Positions 8,973 to 18,442 are shown, counted from the first letter of the stretch. The stretch: 64,000 nt of DNA from an uncultured Collinsella sp. (GCA_900544995.1 UQXC01000002.1:31476-95475), one strand, 5' to 3'. Translations and numbers: made by a program. Notes: generated by a model not told the origin, from the sequence alone.

Positions 8973-9695
8973 TTAATCCTCCTGATAGACGAGCGTGCCG
9001 ACGGGCTCACCCGCGAGCGCGCGCTTGACGGTGTCCTCGCCATCGATGTTGAGGACCAAAATCGGCATACGGTTGTCCTGGCACAGTGCCGTAGCCGTGG
9101 AATCCATAACCTGCAGACCGCGGACGAGCACCTCATGGTAGGTGATCTTGTCAAAGCGGACGGCATCGGCGCACTTGACGGGATCCTTGTCATAGATGCC
9201 GTCGACCTTGGTGGCCTTGATCAGAATCTCGGCGCCGATCTCGCACGCACGAAGAGCCGCGGCGGTGTCGGTCGTAAAGTACGGATTGCCCGAACCGGCG
9301 GCAAAAATAACGACGTTGCCCTTGGAAAGGTGGTTGATGGCGCGACGGCGAATATAGGGCTCGCAGATCTCGTTCATCTGGATAGCGCTCATCACGCGGC
9401 AGGGAACATCGTTATGTTCGAAGGCATCCTGCAGGGCGAGCGCGTTCATAACGGTTGCCAGCATGCCCATGTAGTCGGCCTGAGCACGCTCCATGCCACC
9501 GGCAGCGCCGGCCATGCCGCGGAAAATATTGCCGCCGCCGACAACGACGCCGACCTCATGGCCAACGGCGAGTAGCTCCTTGACCTGCTTGGCAAGATGG
9601 TCGGTAACCTTGGGGTCGATGCCATATTGGCCGTCGCCCATCAGTGCTTCGCCGGAAAGCTTAAGAAGCACGCGTTTATATCGGATGTCGGACAA
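8973..9695 (-). CDS. pyrH: UMP kinase
   Basis: A hexameric amino-acid-kinase-fold enzyme of 240 residues that phosphorylates UMP to UDP. The motifs are LLKLSGEAL at the N-terminus, [11 protein letters not shown], and [13 protein letters not shown]. The start is TTG with GGAGG six bases upstream. First gene of the operon that continues to proS. Between it and the tsf terminator there are only about 60 bases, which contain a possible -10 (TAGAAT) without a convincing -35. Confidence 0.95.
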   Translation of the reverse strand: MSDIRYKRVLLKLSGEALMGDGQYGIDPKVTDHLAKQVKELLAVGHEVGVVVGGGNIFRGMAGAAGGMERAQADYMGMLATVMNALALQDAFEHNDVPCRVMSAIQMNEICEPYIRRRAINHLSKGNVVIFAAGSGNPYFTTDTAAALRACEIGAEILIKATKVDGIYDKDPVKCADAVRFDKITYHEVLVRGLQVMDSTATALCQDNRMPILVLNIDGEDTVKRALAGEPVGTLVYQED

Positions 9696-9736
9696 AGCGA
9701 TCCTCCTTTAGATTGAACTCTCAACATTCTATCAAA

Positions 9737-9790
9737 GGCTCTAAGAAGAGCCATGAAAAAGCAGGCTGTGAGTAAAACCCACAGCCTGCT
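9737..9790 (-). terminator. Rho-independent terminator after tsf, plus a small hairpin
   Basis: AGCAGGCTGTG pairs with CACAGCCTGCT (9760-9790) and is followed on the minus strand by TTTTTC. A second short hairpin (GGCTCT/AGAGCC, 9737-9752) lies just beyond it, toward pyrH. Confidence 0.85.
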
Positions 9791-9813
9791 CATTACCAGC
9801 TACAAGAGCTTAT

Positions 9814-10683
9814 TTACTCGCCACGGACCAGACGGTCAAAGGCAACGACGGTAATGGTGTCGCCGAGCTCCTTGGAGACCTGCTCAGCGTACTTCTTGAT
9901 GGTGAGGGAGCTGTCCTTGATGAACTCCTGCTCGGTGAGCACGGACTGCTTGTAGAACTTCTCCAGACGGCCGACAGCCATCTTCTCCTGGATAGCCTCG
10001 GGCTTACCGGACTCGGCAGCCTGAGCCATGTAGATCTGCTTCTCGTGCTCGACGGTCTCGGCCGGAACCTGATCGCGGGTAGCGCAGATCGGAGCGACGG
10101 CGGCAACCTGAAGGGCAACGTCGTGAGCGAAGGTCTTGAAGGATTCAGCCTGAGCGGTCTCAGCCTTCTCGAAGGCGAACTCGACGAGGACGCCGATCTT
10201 ACCACCCATGTGGATGTAAGAAGCGAGCGCGCCGTTCTCAGCCTTGCGGGCAGCGAAGCCGGAGATCTTCATGTTCTCGCCCATGATGTGAATCATCTCG
10301 GTGAGCTCGGAGGAAACGGTCTCCTCGCCCATCGGCTTCTCGAGCAGAGCGTCGACGTCAGCAGGCTCGGTGGTAGCGACAACCTCAGCGACCTTGGAAG
10401 CAAAGCCGGTGAACTTGGCGTTAGAGCCAACGAAGTCGGTCTCGCAGGAGAGCTCGAGCAGAGCGCCGGTCTTGCCATCCTCGGAGACGAACGCGGCGAC
10501 AGCGCCCTCGTTGGTCTCACGGCCAGCCTTCTTGGCAGCCTTGGCAAGGCCGTTCTTACGCAGAACGTCGACAGCGGCGTCCATGTCGCCGTCAGCCTCG
10601 ACGAGAGCCTTCTTGCACTCCATCATCGGGGAGTCGGTCATCTCGCGGAGCTGCTTGACCATAGCGGCGGTAATCTGGGCCAT
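9814..10683 (-). CDS. tsf: Translation elongation factor Ts
   Basis: The nucleotide exchange factor for EF-Tu. The N-terminal UBA-like region begins MAQITAAMVKQLREMTDSPMM and is followed by ECKKALVEADGDMDAA; two dimerisation-type core repeats follow. I start at 10683, the second in-frame methionine, because AAGGA precedes it at a normal distance and the family begins there. The product is 289 residues. It is co-transcribed with rpsB. Confidence 0.95.
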   Translation of the reverse strand: MAQITAAMVKQLREMTDSPMMECKKALVEADGDMDAAVDVLRKNGLAKAAKKAGRETNEGAVAAFVSEDGKTGALLELSCETDFVGSNAKFTGFASKVAEVVATTEPADVDALLEKPMGEETVSSELTEMIHIMGENMKISGFAARKAENGALASYIHMGGKIGVLVEFAFEKAETAQAESFKTFAHDVALQVAAVAPICATRDQVPAETVEHEKQIYMAQAAESGKPEAIQEKMAVGRLEKFYKQSVLTEQEFIKDSSLTIKKYAEQVSKELGDTITVVAFDRLVRGE

Positions 10684-10728
10684 TGTGGTTCCTTTCAAAG
10701 AGATGAAAAAGAATTAACTAAGACTGAT

Positions 10729-11457
10729 TTACTCGGCCTTGGGCTCAGCGGCCATCTCGGCCTCGGAGACCTGCTCCTTGCCGGAGCCAGCGAGGCAGGC
10801 GTCAGCCATGAGCTCGCACATAAGAGTGACAGCGGAGATAGCGTCATCGTTGCAGGGGATGCCGTACTCGACCTCGTCGGGATCGGAGTTGGTGTCGATC
10901 AGAGCGACGACGGGGATGTTCAGGCGCTGAGCCTCCTTGATGGCGTTCTCCTCGCGCTTGGTGTCGATGACGAAGAGAGCCTGGGGCAGACCCTTCATGT
11001 CGCGGGCGCCACCGAGGTTGGTCTGGAGCTTGGTGAGCTCCTTGCCGAGAACAGCCTGCTCCTTCTTGGGCAGAACAGCCATGCGGCCGTCCTCGACCAT
11101 GGCCTCGAGCTCCTCCATGCGGTTGATGCGGGAGCGGATGGTGACGAAGTTGGTCAGCATACCGCCGAGCCAACGCTGGTTGATGTAAGGCATGTTGGCG
11201 CGCTCAGCAGCGTTCTTGACGGCCTCCTGAGCCTGCTTCTTGGTGCCGACGAACAGCACGTTGCCGCCCTTGGCGACGTTCTTGACGAAGGTGTAGGCCT
11301 GGTCGGCGTCGAGGATGGTCTGCTTGAGGTCGAGGATGTAGATGCCGTTGCGCTCACCGAAGATGAACGGCTTCATCTTGGGGTTCCAGCGACGGGTCTG
11401 GTGACCGAAGTGGCAGCCGGCCTCGAGCAGGGTGCGGATATTAATCTTGGTAGCCAT
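10729..11457 (-). CDS. rpsB: Ribosomal protein S2
   Basis: A 30S protein of 242 residues. The N-terminus [23 protein letters not shown] and the block [11 protein letters not shown] are diagnostic. The C-terminal tail is Glu/Ala/Lys-rich, as also seen in S16 and L21 of this window. AGGAGG sits six bases before the ATG. A good promoter and an approximately 135-nt leader precede it. Confidence 0.97.
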   Translation of the reverse strand: MATKINIRTLLEAGCHFGHQTRRWNPKMKPFIFGERNGIYILDLKQTILDADQAYTFVKNVAKGGNVLFVGTKKQAQEAVKNAAERANMPYINQRWLGGMLTNFVTIRSRINRMEELEAMVEDGRMAVLPKKEQAVLGKELTKLQTNLGGARDMKGLPQALFVIDTKREENAIKEAQRLNIPVVALIDTNSDPDEVEYGIPCNDDAISAVTLMCELMADACLAGSGKEQVSEAEMAAEPKAE

Positions 11458-11598
11458 GTTAAACCTCCTGTGGTTTGCCTCCGCGCGGGGTCATCCTCCA
11501 AAACCAACCCGGACATGTGCTACCAAAGCCCGGGCACCACGGTATGAAGTAGCCGCGCGTGCGTGATAAAAACATGTTGCCGTGAAGCAACCCGATGA

Positions 11599-11627
11599 AT
11601 GATAGCAGGAATGCTTCTTCCTGCCAA
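11599..11627 (-). promoter_or_regulatory. Sigma-70-type promoter of rpsB-tsf
   Basis: On the minus strand TTGGCA (11627-11622) and TATCAT (11604-11599) are separated by exactly 17 bases. The expected start near 11592 leaves a leader of about 135 nt in which I see no recognised S2-leader motif. The rest of the gap between rpsB and the Xer gene holds nothing else I can identify. Confidence 0.7.
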
Positions 11628-11676
11628 CCCGCAATCAAAACCACACACCTGAGTGCGGCGCGGAACGTCCCAGCAA

Positions 11677-12597
11677 CTATTCGCCGCGGGGATGGGCTTG
11701 AGCCACAGCCCGCTTAAGCCGATCGGGCGTGAGATGCGTGTAGATCTGCGTCGTGGACAGGCTCGCATGACCCAGCAGCTCTTGAACCGAGCGCAGGTCC
11801 GCACCGCCCTCGAGCAAGTCGGTCGCAAAGGTATGGCGCATCGCATGCGGGGCGATGTCGGCCGGAATGCCGGCGAGCGTCGCCAGCGTATGGAACCGCC
11901 GCCGGAGCATGGCGGCGCTCATGCGATTGCCGCGCGCCGATATAAGCAGCGGATGCGGCCCGGTAGCGAGGTCGCGGCGCTTTGCCTGAGCGAGCAACTC
12001 CGGCCTCCCCTCCTCAATATAGAGGCGCGTCGCCTCGAGCGCACGACGATACAGAGGGACGATACGTTCTTTGCTCCCCTTGCCCCATAGCCGCAGCGTG
12101 CGTTCGGACCAAGCGATAGACTCCACATTGAGTGCTGCGAGCTCAGAGATACGGGCGCCGGATGCATAAAGCAGCTCGAGCATAGCCGCATCGCGCAGTC
12201 CCGCTGGTGTTGAGGTATCGGGGGCTTTGAGGAGCGCCTCGACCTGCTGAGTCGTAAGGACGCCCGGCAGGTCGCGCGGCAGCTTGGGCGATGCGATCGC
12301 CGAGACCGCATCACCCTCGACAATTCCCTCGGCAGCCATCCACCGATAGAGCGAGCGAATGGCAGACAGATGCGCCGCAAGCGTTCGGGGAGCCACCTGC
12401 TCACGCGAAAGCTCGGCAAGATAGCGACGAATGATGCGCACGTCGGCAGCGAAAGCATCGATATCCTCGCGCTCGCACCAGGAAGCAAAGCGCTCCAGCC
12501 TCGAGCCATAGGCCGTCACCGTGTTGGGAGAAAGTCCCTCGACACGTGCGATATAGGCGATAAACGAGTCGACTGTGTCGTACAGGTCAAAGGCTAT
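11677..12597 (-). CDS. xerC: Tyrosine recombinase XerC/XerD family, probable ATA start
   Basis: A site-specific recombinase of the type that resolves chromosome dimers. The catalytic set is visible: Arg in ASGARISEL, Lys in GKGSKERIVP, HAMRHTFAT (HxxR), LGHASLSTTQIYTH with the nucleophile Tyr. The core-binding N-terminus SFIAYIARVEGLSPNTV is needed for the family but lies upstream of the first ATG/GTG/TTG (GTG at 12519). In frame, an ATA at 12597-12595 has GGAGG nine bases upstream and overlaps the trmFO stop as ATAG. From it the protein is 306 residues, the normal length. XerC versus XerD cannot be settled from sequence alone; the place after trmFO favours XerC. Confidence 0.85.
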   Translation of the reverse strand: MAFDLYDTVDSFIAYIARVEGLSPNTVTAYGSRLERFASWCEREDIDAFAADVRIIRRYLAELSREQVAPRTLAAHLSAIRSLYRWMAAEGIVEGDAVSAIASPKLPRDLPGVLTTQQVEALLKAPDTSTPAGLRDAAMLELLYASGARISELAALNVESIAWSERTLRLWGKGSKERIVPLYRRALEATRLYIEEGRPELLAQAKRRDLATGPHPLLISARGNRMSAAMLRRRFHTLATLAGIPADIAPHAMRHTFATDLLEGGADLRSVQELLGHASLSTTQIYTHLTPDRLKRAVAQAHPRGE

Positions 12598-13937
12598 GAC
12601 CGGTCGCCTCCAAACAGATCGGGGCGAGTGGCCAGATAGGCATCAAGGGCCTCGAGCGCACGGTCCGCATAGGCCTGGTAGCGGTCGCGCTTGCTGCGGC
12701 GCTTACCATCCTCGAGTGGCGGCACCAGACCAAAGTTGACATGCATAGGCTGATAGCCCACGGTGGCAGGATCGGTCGCATAGCCCACGAGCGCACCCAG
12801 GGCGCCCACACGCGGCAACTCGACGCCCGCGGCACCGATAGCCTCGGCATAGGTGTTGAGCGCCGCGAGCAGACCTGTCGCCACGGCTTCCATGTACCCC
12901 TCGGTGCCGGTGATCTGACCGGCCAGGCGCACGCCGGTACCGGGCACGGCAAAGGTGCCATCGAGCACGTGTGGGGCGTCGACAAAGGTATTGCGGTGCA
13001 TGACACCGTAGCGGAAGAACTCAGCGTTCTCCAGGCCCGGCACCATATGGAAGACGCGCTTCTGCTCGCCAAAGGTCAGGTTGGTCTGGAAGCCCACCAA
13101 ATTGTAAGCGGTCTTCTCCTTGTTCTCGGCACGCAGCTGAATCGCCGCCCAGGGGCGACGTCCGGTACGCGGGTCGGTGAGGCCGACGGGCTTCATGGCG
13201 CCAAAGCGAATGGCGTCCTTGCCGGTGCGTGCAACCTCCTCGGCAGGCTGGCAGGCCTGGAACAGATCGCCGCCCTCAAAATCCTTGAGCACCACGCGGT
13301 CGGCCGTGGTAAGCGCCTCGATAAAGGCCTCGTACTCCTCCTTGTTGAGCGGAGCGTTGAGATAGTCGCCACTCCCCTGCTCCTCGTAGCGCGACTGCGA
13401 GAACAGCACGTCCATATCGAGCGTGGAGGCATCGACGATCGGCGCCGCGGCATCGAAGAACGCAAGGGCGTCGCCACCGACGAGCTTCATGACCTCTTCG
13501 CTCAGCGCCGGCGAGCACAAGGGGCCGGCGGCAATGACCACGTGACCCTCGGGAATCTGCGTGACCTCGCCGTGAATGATCTCGATATTGGGACGGGCGG
13601 CGACCTCGGCCTCGACAAGCTCGGAAAACTTGACGCGGTCGACCGCCAAGGCACCACCGGCGGGAACAGCGGCGCGATGGGCGCAATCGAGCAGGACTGA
13701 ACCCATGCGCTGGAGCTCGGCTTTTAGTAGGCCAGCAGCGGAATCTGGACGGGTCGACTTAAACGAATTGGAGCAGACGAGCTCTGCCAGGTGATCAGTA
13801 TGGTGAGCCGGGGAGCTCACCTGGGGGCGCATCTCGCACAGCTTTACGGCAAACCCGCGGTCTGCCAGCTGGATCGCGCATTCCGAACCCGCCAGACCGC
13901 CACCGATAACCGTCACCTGATCGAACTGCATCTGCAA
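12594..13937 (-). CDS. trmFO: FAD/folate-dependent tRNA (uracil-54-C5)-methyltransferase
   Basis: A 447-residue flavoprotein that makes ribothymidine at tRNA position 54 using methylenetetrahydrofolate. It begins with the dinucleotide-binding motif VIGGGLAGSECA and has the family's CEMRPQ, plus HHTDHLAELVCSNSFKS and GTYMEA-like GTEGYMEAVATG near the C-terminus. It lies between dprA and the Xer recombinase, a common arrangement in Gram-positive bacteria. Confidence 0.95.
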   Translation of the reverse strand: MQMQFDQVTVIGGGLAGSECAIQLADRGFAVKLCEMRPQVSSPAHHTDHLAELVCSNSFKSTRPDSAAGLLKAELQRMGSVLLDCAHRAAVPAGGALAVDRVKFSELVEAEVAARPNIEIIHGEVTQIPEGHVVIAAGPLCSPALSEEVMKLVGGDALAFFDAAAPIVDASTLDMDVLFSQSRYEEQGSGDYLNAPLNKEEYEAFIEALTTADRVVLKDFEGGDLFQACQPAEEVARTGKDAIRFGAMKPVGLTDPRTGRRPWAAIQLRAENKEKTAYNLVGFQTNLTFGEQKRVFHMVPGLENAEFFRYGVMHRNTFVDAPHVLDGTFAVPGTGVRLAGQITGTEGYMEAVATGLLAALNTYAEAIGAAGVELPRVGALGALVGYATDPATVGYQPMHVNFGLVPPLEDGKRRSKRDRYQAYADRALEALDAYLATRPDLFGGDRS

Positions 13938-13945
13938 ACACCTTT

Positions 13946-14881
13946 CTAATTGACACGTTTTCCATTGTGACCGAAGGGCGTCTGGGCGTGAAGGGCAAAC
14001 TTGGAGGGCGCATACCTTCCATCCATCATGCGCTCGATAAGGCCCTCGAGTTCAAGCGAACCCAAGAGTTTGAGTACGCCGACAGCATCGAGCGAGACGA
14101 GCGCCGCGATGTCGTCGACCTTGAGCGGAGAGGCGATGAGCGCATGCATCACGGTCTGCTGTGTTGGATCCAGGTCGGCAATGCCGGGAGCATCGGGGCG
14201 CGAGTAGCGCAGGGTGCCGTAGATGCGTGAGATAGCCATCTCGATAGATTCCTCGTCGATGATGCAGCAGGCACCGTTCGCAATGAGGTAATTCGTGCCA
14301 CGCGACTCGGGCGATAGGATCGATCCCGGCACGGCAAGAAGTTCGCGCCCCAAATCCATAGCAGCCTCGGCTGTAGAAAACGTCCCGGAAGGCATACCCG
14401 CCTCGGATACAAAGAGGGCTTGCGACAGGGCCGCGATCACGCGATTGCGGCGCGGAAACGCAAACTTGCGCGGACCCATGCCCCACGGAGAGATCGACAC
14501 GACCGCGCCACCCGTATCGAGCGTGCGAGTAATAAGCCCCGCGCTCGAACGCGGGTAGACCACGTCGGCGCCCGTCCCCAGCACCACGACGTGTTTGCCG
14601 CCGGCGTTGACCGCAGCCCAACCCGAGGCCTGGTCACAACCGACCGCGCCGCCCGAAACAACCGTCACTCCCGCATCAACCGCCACCTTTGCCGCAAGCT
14701 CTGCCACGGCAAGACCATACGGCGAGGCCTTGCGCGCGCCGATGATGGAGAGCGCAGGCGTCGAAAGCGCCTCGGGGTTGCCGCGCACATAGAGCGTCTG
14801 GGGTACATCAGATAGCTCTAAAACGGTCTCGGGATACAACGCATCACCTGGATGCAGCTCGAAGGTCCCCTCGGCCATCAT
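13946..14881 (-). CDS. dprA: DNA-processing protein DprA
   Basis: A RecA loader that protects incoming single-stranded DNA in natural transformation. The Rossmann domain carries ALSIIGARKASPYG, VVSGGAVGCDQASG and FAFPRRNRVIAALS. A winged-helix (DprA-WH type) tail is visible near QQTVMHALIASPLKVDDIAAL. I start at 14881, where ATGA overlaps the comM stop and GGAGG lies five bases upstream; a second ATG at 14878 is also possible. Upstream residues of the longer frame are antisense-like and match nothing. Together with comM it suggests competence capacity, though no uptake genes are in the window. Confidence 0.92.
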   Translation of the reverse strand: MMAEGTFELHPGDALYPETVLELSDVPQTLYVRGNPEALSTPALSIIGARKASPYGLAVAELAAKVAVDAGVTVVSGGAVGCDQASGWAAVNAGGKHVVVLGTGADVVYPRSSAGLITRTLDTGGAVVSISPWGMGPRKFAFPRRNRVIAALSQALFVSEAGMPSGTFSTAEAAMDLGRELLAVPGSILSPESRGTNYLIANGACCIIDEESIEMAISRIYGTLRYSRPDAPGIADLDPTQQTVMHALIASPLKVDDIAALVSLDAVGVLKLLGSLELEGLIERMMDGRYAPSKFALHAQTPFGHNGKRVN

Positions 14882-16401
14882 TGGTCCCTCCTTCCCTGGT
14901 ACATCGCCGCCTCGAGCACGTGGTCCTGCGTCACCTGCTCGCTCTCGGCGACATCTGCGATCGTACGCGCGATACGAACCAGGCGCACGATACCGCGGCC
15001 CGTAAGATGTGTGCGCTTCGACAGGCCGAGCACGCACTTCTCCGCCGCATCATCGAGCTCGAAGGTCGAAACGACGCCGTCAATGGACCGCGTCTCGTCA
15101 ACCTCGGCCTCGGCATCCGCATCGTCCATACGGGATTCGCGCCAAGCGCGAAAAGCGCGACCGCGCACAACGTAGTCACGTAACTCGGCCGACGACATAC
15201 CCTCCGCACCCTCGATAATCACTTGGGGGTCGGGACGGGTCACATCGATCATCATGTCGATACGGTCGGCCAAAGGACCGCGCAGTTTAGACCGATAGCG
15301 CTCGACCATCGCCGCCGAGCAGCGACACGGCACCTCGCGATCGCCCAAAAAGCCGCAGGGGCAGGGATTACTCGCAGCCAGCAGCTGAAAGCGCGACGGG
15401 AAGGTAAAGGCCCCGTCGACGCGTACGATCTTCACATAGCCGCGTTCGATGGGCTGACGCAGTGTCTGCAGCACACCAGTGGGAAACTCGGCAAGCTCGT
15501 CCAAAAATAGCACGCCGCCATGAGCAAGGCTGATCTCACCCGGGTGCACCGGGCGCCCACCGCCGATAAGGCCTGCGGTCGAAATACTGTGATGGGGACT
15601 GCGGAAGGGCCGGTGCCCCGCCAACAAGCCATCAATGTTCTCACCCAAAACCGAATGGATGCACAGCGCCTCCTGTTGATCCTCAACGGAAAGCTCGGGC
15701 AGGATGCCGGTCATACGGCGTGCGAGCATCGTCTTGCCCGATCCCGGGGACCCAATCATGAGCAAGCCGAGTTCTCCTGCCGCCGCAAGCGCCATGCCGC
15801 GCTTAGCGACTTCCTGCCCCAGCACGTCGGCATAGTCGAGCTCAGGCTCAAAGGTCGCCTCGACGCCCTCAGAATCCAAGTAGTGCCGCGCGGCATCGCC
15901 CATACCATGAGCAAGCTGAGACAAATGATCGATGAATCCACAATCCACGCCCGCGAGTGGCACATGCTGGTCTGACCTGCCGGCGATAAAGGACAGCCCC
16001 AAATCACGCGCCAATAACTGAAACGCCACCTCGCCCTTGACAGGAAGCACCGTACCGTCCAAGCCAAGCTCACCAGCGATAAGACAACGATCGAGGTTGT
16101 CGCGGGGAATCTGCCCATCGGCCGCCAATACCGCGATGGCGATGGGCAGATCAAAGCCGCTACCGGTCTTGCGAATATCGCCGGGCGCCAGATTGACCGT
16201 AATGCCCGAGCGCGGGATCTCGAACCCGGCGGAGCGCATCGCACAGCGAATACGACCACGTGACTCCATCACCTCCATACTCGGGATGCCGAGCATCTGA
16301 ATGCCCGGAACGCCGCCAGCAAGCGAGACCTCGACCGTGACGTGAATCGCCTCGACGCCGCGGATGCAGGCCGCGTGAACGGCAAACGTCTCGAACGCCA
16401 T
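14878..16401 (-). CDS. comM: ComM/YifB family AAA+ ATPase (Mg-chelatase-like)
   Basis: A 507-residue protein related to the hexameric branch-migration helicase ComM. It has the N-terminal Lon-protease-like fold (GVPGIQMLGIPS, NLAPGDIRKTG), Walker A GSPGSGKTMLARRM, Walker B VLFLDELAEF, the FRSPHHSISTAGLIGGG block and the Cys-containing SNPCPCGFLGD segment. The ATG overlaps the yraN stop (TGATG); a GTG one base upstream in another register is unlikely. It sits directly before dprA. Confidence 0.93.
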   Translation of the reverse strand: MAFETFAVHAACIRGVEAIHVTVEVSLAGGVPGIQMLGIPSMEVMESRGRIRCAMRSAGFEIPRSGITVNLAPGDIRKTGSGFDLPIAIAVLAADGQIPRDNLDRCLIAGELGLDGTVLPVKGEVAFQLLARDLGLSFIAGRSDQHVPLAGVDCGFIDHLSQLAHGMGDAARHYLDSEGVEATFEPELDYADVLGQEVAKRGMALAAAGELGLLMIGSPGSGKTMLARRMTGILPELSVEDQQEALCIHSVLGENIDGLLAGHRPFRSPHHSISTAGLIGGGRPVHPGEISLAHGGVLFLDELAEFPTGVLQTLRQPIERGYVKIVRVDGAFTFPSRFQLLAASNPCPCGFLGDREVPCRCSAAMVERYRSKLRGPLADRIDMMIDVTRPDPQVIIEGAEGMSSAELRDYVVRGRAFRAWRESRMDDADAEAEVDETRSIDGVVSTFELDDAAEKCVLGLSKRTHLTGRGIVRLVRIARTIADVAESEQVTQDHVLEAAMYQGRRDQ

Positions 16402-16886
16402 CACGACACCTGCCAATCGAACGCGTTGTACTGATGCTCGATCTCGGCGATATGCCCGCCGCGAATGGTGACACCCACGGCATCGAAGCGAATCGCCTTG
16501 AGAGGATAATGCTCCATGAGATAGCAACTTGCGATGCGGCGGTAGCGGCGTTGCTTTTGGGCGTCCACGGCCTCCTCGGGAAAGACCCGCGTGTTGCAAT
16601 CCAGTGCGACACGTCTGGTCTTGACCTCGGCCATCACCACGACATCGTCGAGCTCATCGAGCAGCACCAGATCAGCCTCGCCCTCGGTGCAACGATAACC
16701 CTGCTCCAGCAAGGTGTAGCCGCGCTCGTTAAAGTAGTCGATTGCGATAAGCTCGCCCAGCATGCCCAGCTCGCGGGGACTGAGCCCCTTGATAAACTCG
16801 GACGTCATCGCCCCGCAGTCGAGCTCGCCGTTTTCCCAACGCTCCTTGAGCTGCTGCGTCTTGCTCTTTTTACTTGCGGCACTCAT
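16401..16886 (-). CDS. YraN family (UPF0102) nuclease-fold protein
   Basis: A 161-residue protein with the restriction-endonuclease-like core: GELIAIDYFNERGYTLLEQGY, then EGEADLVLLD and VVMAEVKTR (the D...ExK pattern). The biochemical role of this family is not settled. The start at 16886 has AAAGGAGA four bases upstream; the longer frame upstream of it is not family-like. The gene is placed between rnhB and comM, its usual position. Confidence 0.88.
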   Translation of the reverse strand: MSAASKKSKTQQLKERWENGELDCGAMTSEFIKGLSPRELGMLGELIAIDYFNERGYTLLEQGYRCTEGEADLVLLDELDDVVVMAEVKTRRVALDCNTRVFPEEAVDAQKQRRYRRIASCYLMEHYPLKAIRFDAVGVTIRGGHIAEIEHQYNAFDWQVS

Positions 16887-16985
16887 GGGGTCTCCTTTCC
16901 CGCACACTGCATTGCCCCGATGATGAGGGCACCTTTCATGCGGGTAAGTACCGGAAGCAAACCAAAAGCTGACCAAATGCCGACA

Positions 16986-17028
16986 AAAAACGGGCCGTAC
17001 GCAGCAATGGTGTTGCATACGGCCCGCT
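16986..17028 (-). terminator. Rho-independent terminator after rnhB
   Basis: GCGGGCCGTATGCAAC pairs imperfectly with GCTGCGTACGGCCCG and is followed on the minus strand by TTTTTTG. It separates rnhB from yraN, so the downstream genes need readthrough or a promoter in the roughly 100 bases before yraN. The piece between this hairpin and rnhB (17029-17075) also contains a GGGGTCCCTGTCTCC segment of unknown meaning. Confidence 0.8.
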
Positions 17029-17075
17029 ACCAGCAGGTTTATAAAACCCCAGGGGTCCCTGTCTCCACAATTGAC

Positions 17076-17864
17076 CTAGAAAAGGCGCTCGGTCTGCAGA
17101 AAGTTTCCGCAAAAGCTCACACGGTGCAGCGGACAAAGTCCATGTTTGCGAATGGCCTCGATATGCTCGGGGCTTGCATAGCCCTTCGACTCGGCCAGAT
17201 GGTACTCGGGATACTCGGCGTCGTACTCGACCATCATCTCGTCACGCGTGACCTTGGCCATGATGGACGCCGCGGCGATGCAGGCAATTTTGGCATCGCC
17301 CTTCACCACATCGCGCTCGTTGGGAACGGCACCCAGAGGGTTACCGTCCATGAGGACACAGTCGGGTTCAAGCCCCGTATCGGCCACGGCGCCCGCGACG
17401 GCAGCGCGGATGGCGCGGGCCATGCCCATATCATCGATATCCGCAGGCGGGATATGGCAAAAGCCGATAGCAGACGCCACCTCGGCAATCTTCACTGAGA
17501 GCAACTCGCGGCGCGCCGGCGTGAGCTTTTTGGAATCGTTGATGCCCCAGACGCGCGGCTCCATAGGAAGGCAGACGGCGCATACCGTCAAAGGACCGGC
17601 CACCGATCCGCGACCCACCTCGTCGACACCAACGACCACGCCATCACCGCCGAGCTCATGCATCAGCTCGTACATGCCGTTGACACGCTCGCGCTCGGCA
17701 AGCTCCTTGGCATGACGCTTAAGGGCACGCTCGCAAGCCTTAATCACCTGCTGGCGCGGGTCCTCGCGATAATGCTCCACGAGGGCGGGAATCTCCTCGA
17801 ACGTGGCGCTCGCCAGCTCGCCGGCAACCTGCGATGCCGAAACCGAGCTCGTCATATTGGCCAT
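17076..17864 (-). CDS. rnhB: Ribonuclease HII
   Basis: Removes ribonucleotides from DNA and RNA:DNA hybrids. The active-site start VVGVDEVGRGSVAGP supplies Asp and Glu, with later acidic residues at LMDGNPLG and ASIMAKVTRDEMM. The 262-residue product has an N-terminal extension of about 70 residues before the catalytic core, as in the Gram-positive long forms. I start at the ATG at 17864, preceded by AAGGAGG at seven bases, rather than at the longer frame. Confidence 0.93.
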   Translation of the reverse strand: MANMTSSVSASQVAGELASATFEEIPALVEHYREDPRQQVIKACERALKRHAKELAERERVNGMYELMHELGGDGVVVGVDEVGRGSVAGPLTVCAVCLPMEPRVWGINDSKKLTPARRELLSVKIAEVASAIGFCHIPPADIDDMGMARAIRAAVAGAVADTGLEPDCVLMDGNPLGAVPNERDVVKGDAKIACIAAASIMAKVTRDEMMVEYDAEYPEYHLAESKGYASPEHIEAIRKHGLCPLHRVSFCGNFLQTERLF

Positions 17865-17892
17865 ACCAGGCCCTCCTTGCATGCAAATCAGA

Positions 17893-17927
17893 TAAAAAGA
17901 AGGGCCACCCGAAGGTGACCCTTGTGT
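17893..17927 (-). terminator. Rho-independent terminator after rplS
   Basis: AAGGGTCACC-TTCG-GGTGGCCCTT followed by CTTTTT on the minus strand. A tetraloop hairpin with a clear T-tract, between rplS and rnhB; leak-through would feed rnhB. Confidence 0.85.
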
Positions 17928-17957
17928 CCAAACGAGTGGACAGACGCTGCGATCTTC

Positions 17958-18299
17958 TTAGCGCTTCTCGGGGATGCGAGCAGCCTTGCCCACCTTGTCG
18001 CGGAGGTAGTACAGCTTGGCGCGACGGACGCGACCATGACGAACGACCTCGAGCTTGGCGATCTTGGGGCTGTGAAGCGGGAAGGTACGCTCAACACCGA
18101 CACCGAAGGACATCTTGCGGACGGTGAAGGTCTCGCGGGCACCGGCGCCGGCCATGCGGATGACGTCGCCCTGGAAGACCTGGATGCGCTCGCGGTCGCC
18201 TTCCTTAATGCGGTAGTGAACCTTGACGTTGTCGGCGACGCGAACCTGAGGAATGTCCTCGCGGATCTGCTGACGCTCGATTGCGCGGATGTAATCCAT
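17958..18299 (-). CDS. rplS: Ribosomal protein L19
   Basis: A 50S protein of 113 residues, recognised by [37 protein letters not shown] and the C-terminal [18 protein letters not shown]. The ATG at 18299 has AAGGA seven bases upstream; an in-frame TTG two codons earlier is less likely. Confidence 0.97.
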   Translation of the reverse strand: MDYIRAIERQQIREDIPQVRVADNVKVHYRIKEGDRERIQVFQGDVIRMAGAGARETFTVRKMSFGVGVERTFPLHSPKIAKLEVVRHGRVRRAKLYYLRDKVGKAARIPEKR

Positions 18300-18323
18300 G
18301 TGCAATTCCTTACTCTTCTAGAG

Positions 18324-18396
18324 GTGCCGTACCACCTTGGCCGGCACGTAGTTGAACAAACGTATTCGAGTATACACGCGCGGGTTTCTGCTGCAA
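18324..18396 (-). promoter_or_regulatory. Promoter and leader hairpin of rplS
   Basis: On the minus strand TTGCAG (18396-18391), 16 bases, then TATACT (18374-18369) form a good promoter. In the leader GTGCCG and CGGCAC (18324-18347) can pair just upstream of the ribosome-binding site, so a structured leader is possible; I do not recognise a named class. Confidence 0.6.
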
Positions 18397-18442
18397 GAAC
18401 AATTTTTTACGCAGACAAAAAGACAAATCCCGCACATGATAA

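Noticed and set aside
10045..11547. 500-codon frame opposite tsf and rpsB
   Set aside because: Leu/Gly/Val/Asp-rich shadow of the highly biased codons of tsf and rpsB.
11677..12519. Recombinase starting at GTG 12519 as an integrase of a mobile element
   Set aside because: The start removes the conserved N-terminus, and the context (trmFO, dprA) is that of a housekeeping Xer gene; no attachment sites or element borders were seen.
17036..17062. GGGGTCCCTGTCTCC segment as a further repeat family member
   Set aside because: Too weakly similar to the 58.9 kb hairpin, and it lacks its own inverted partner.
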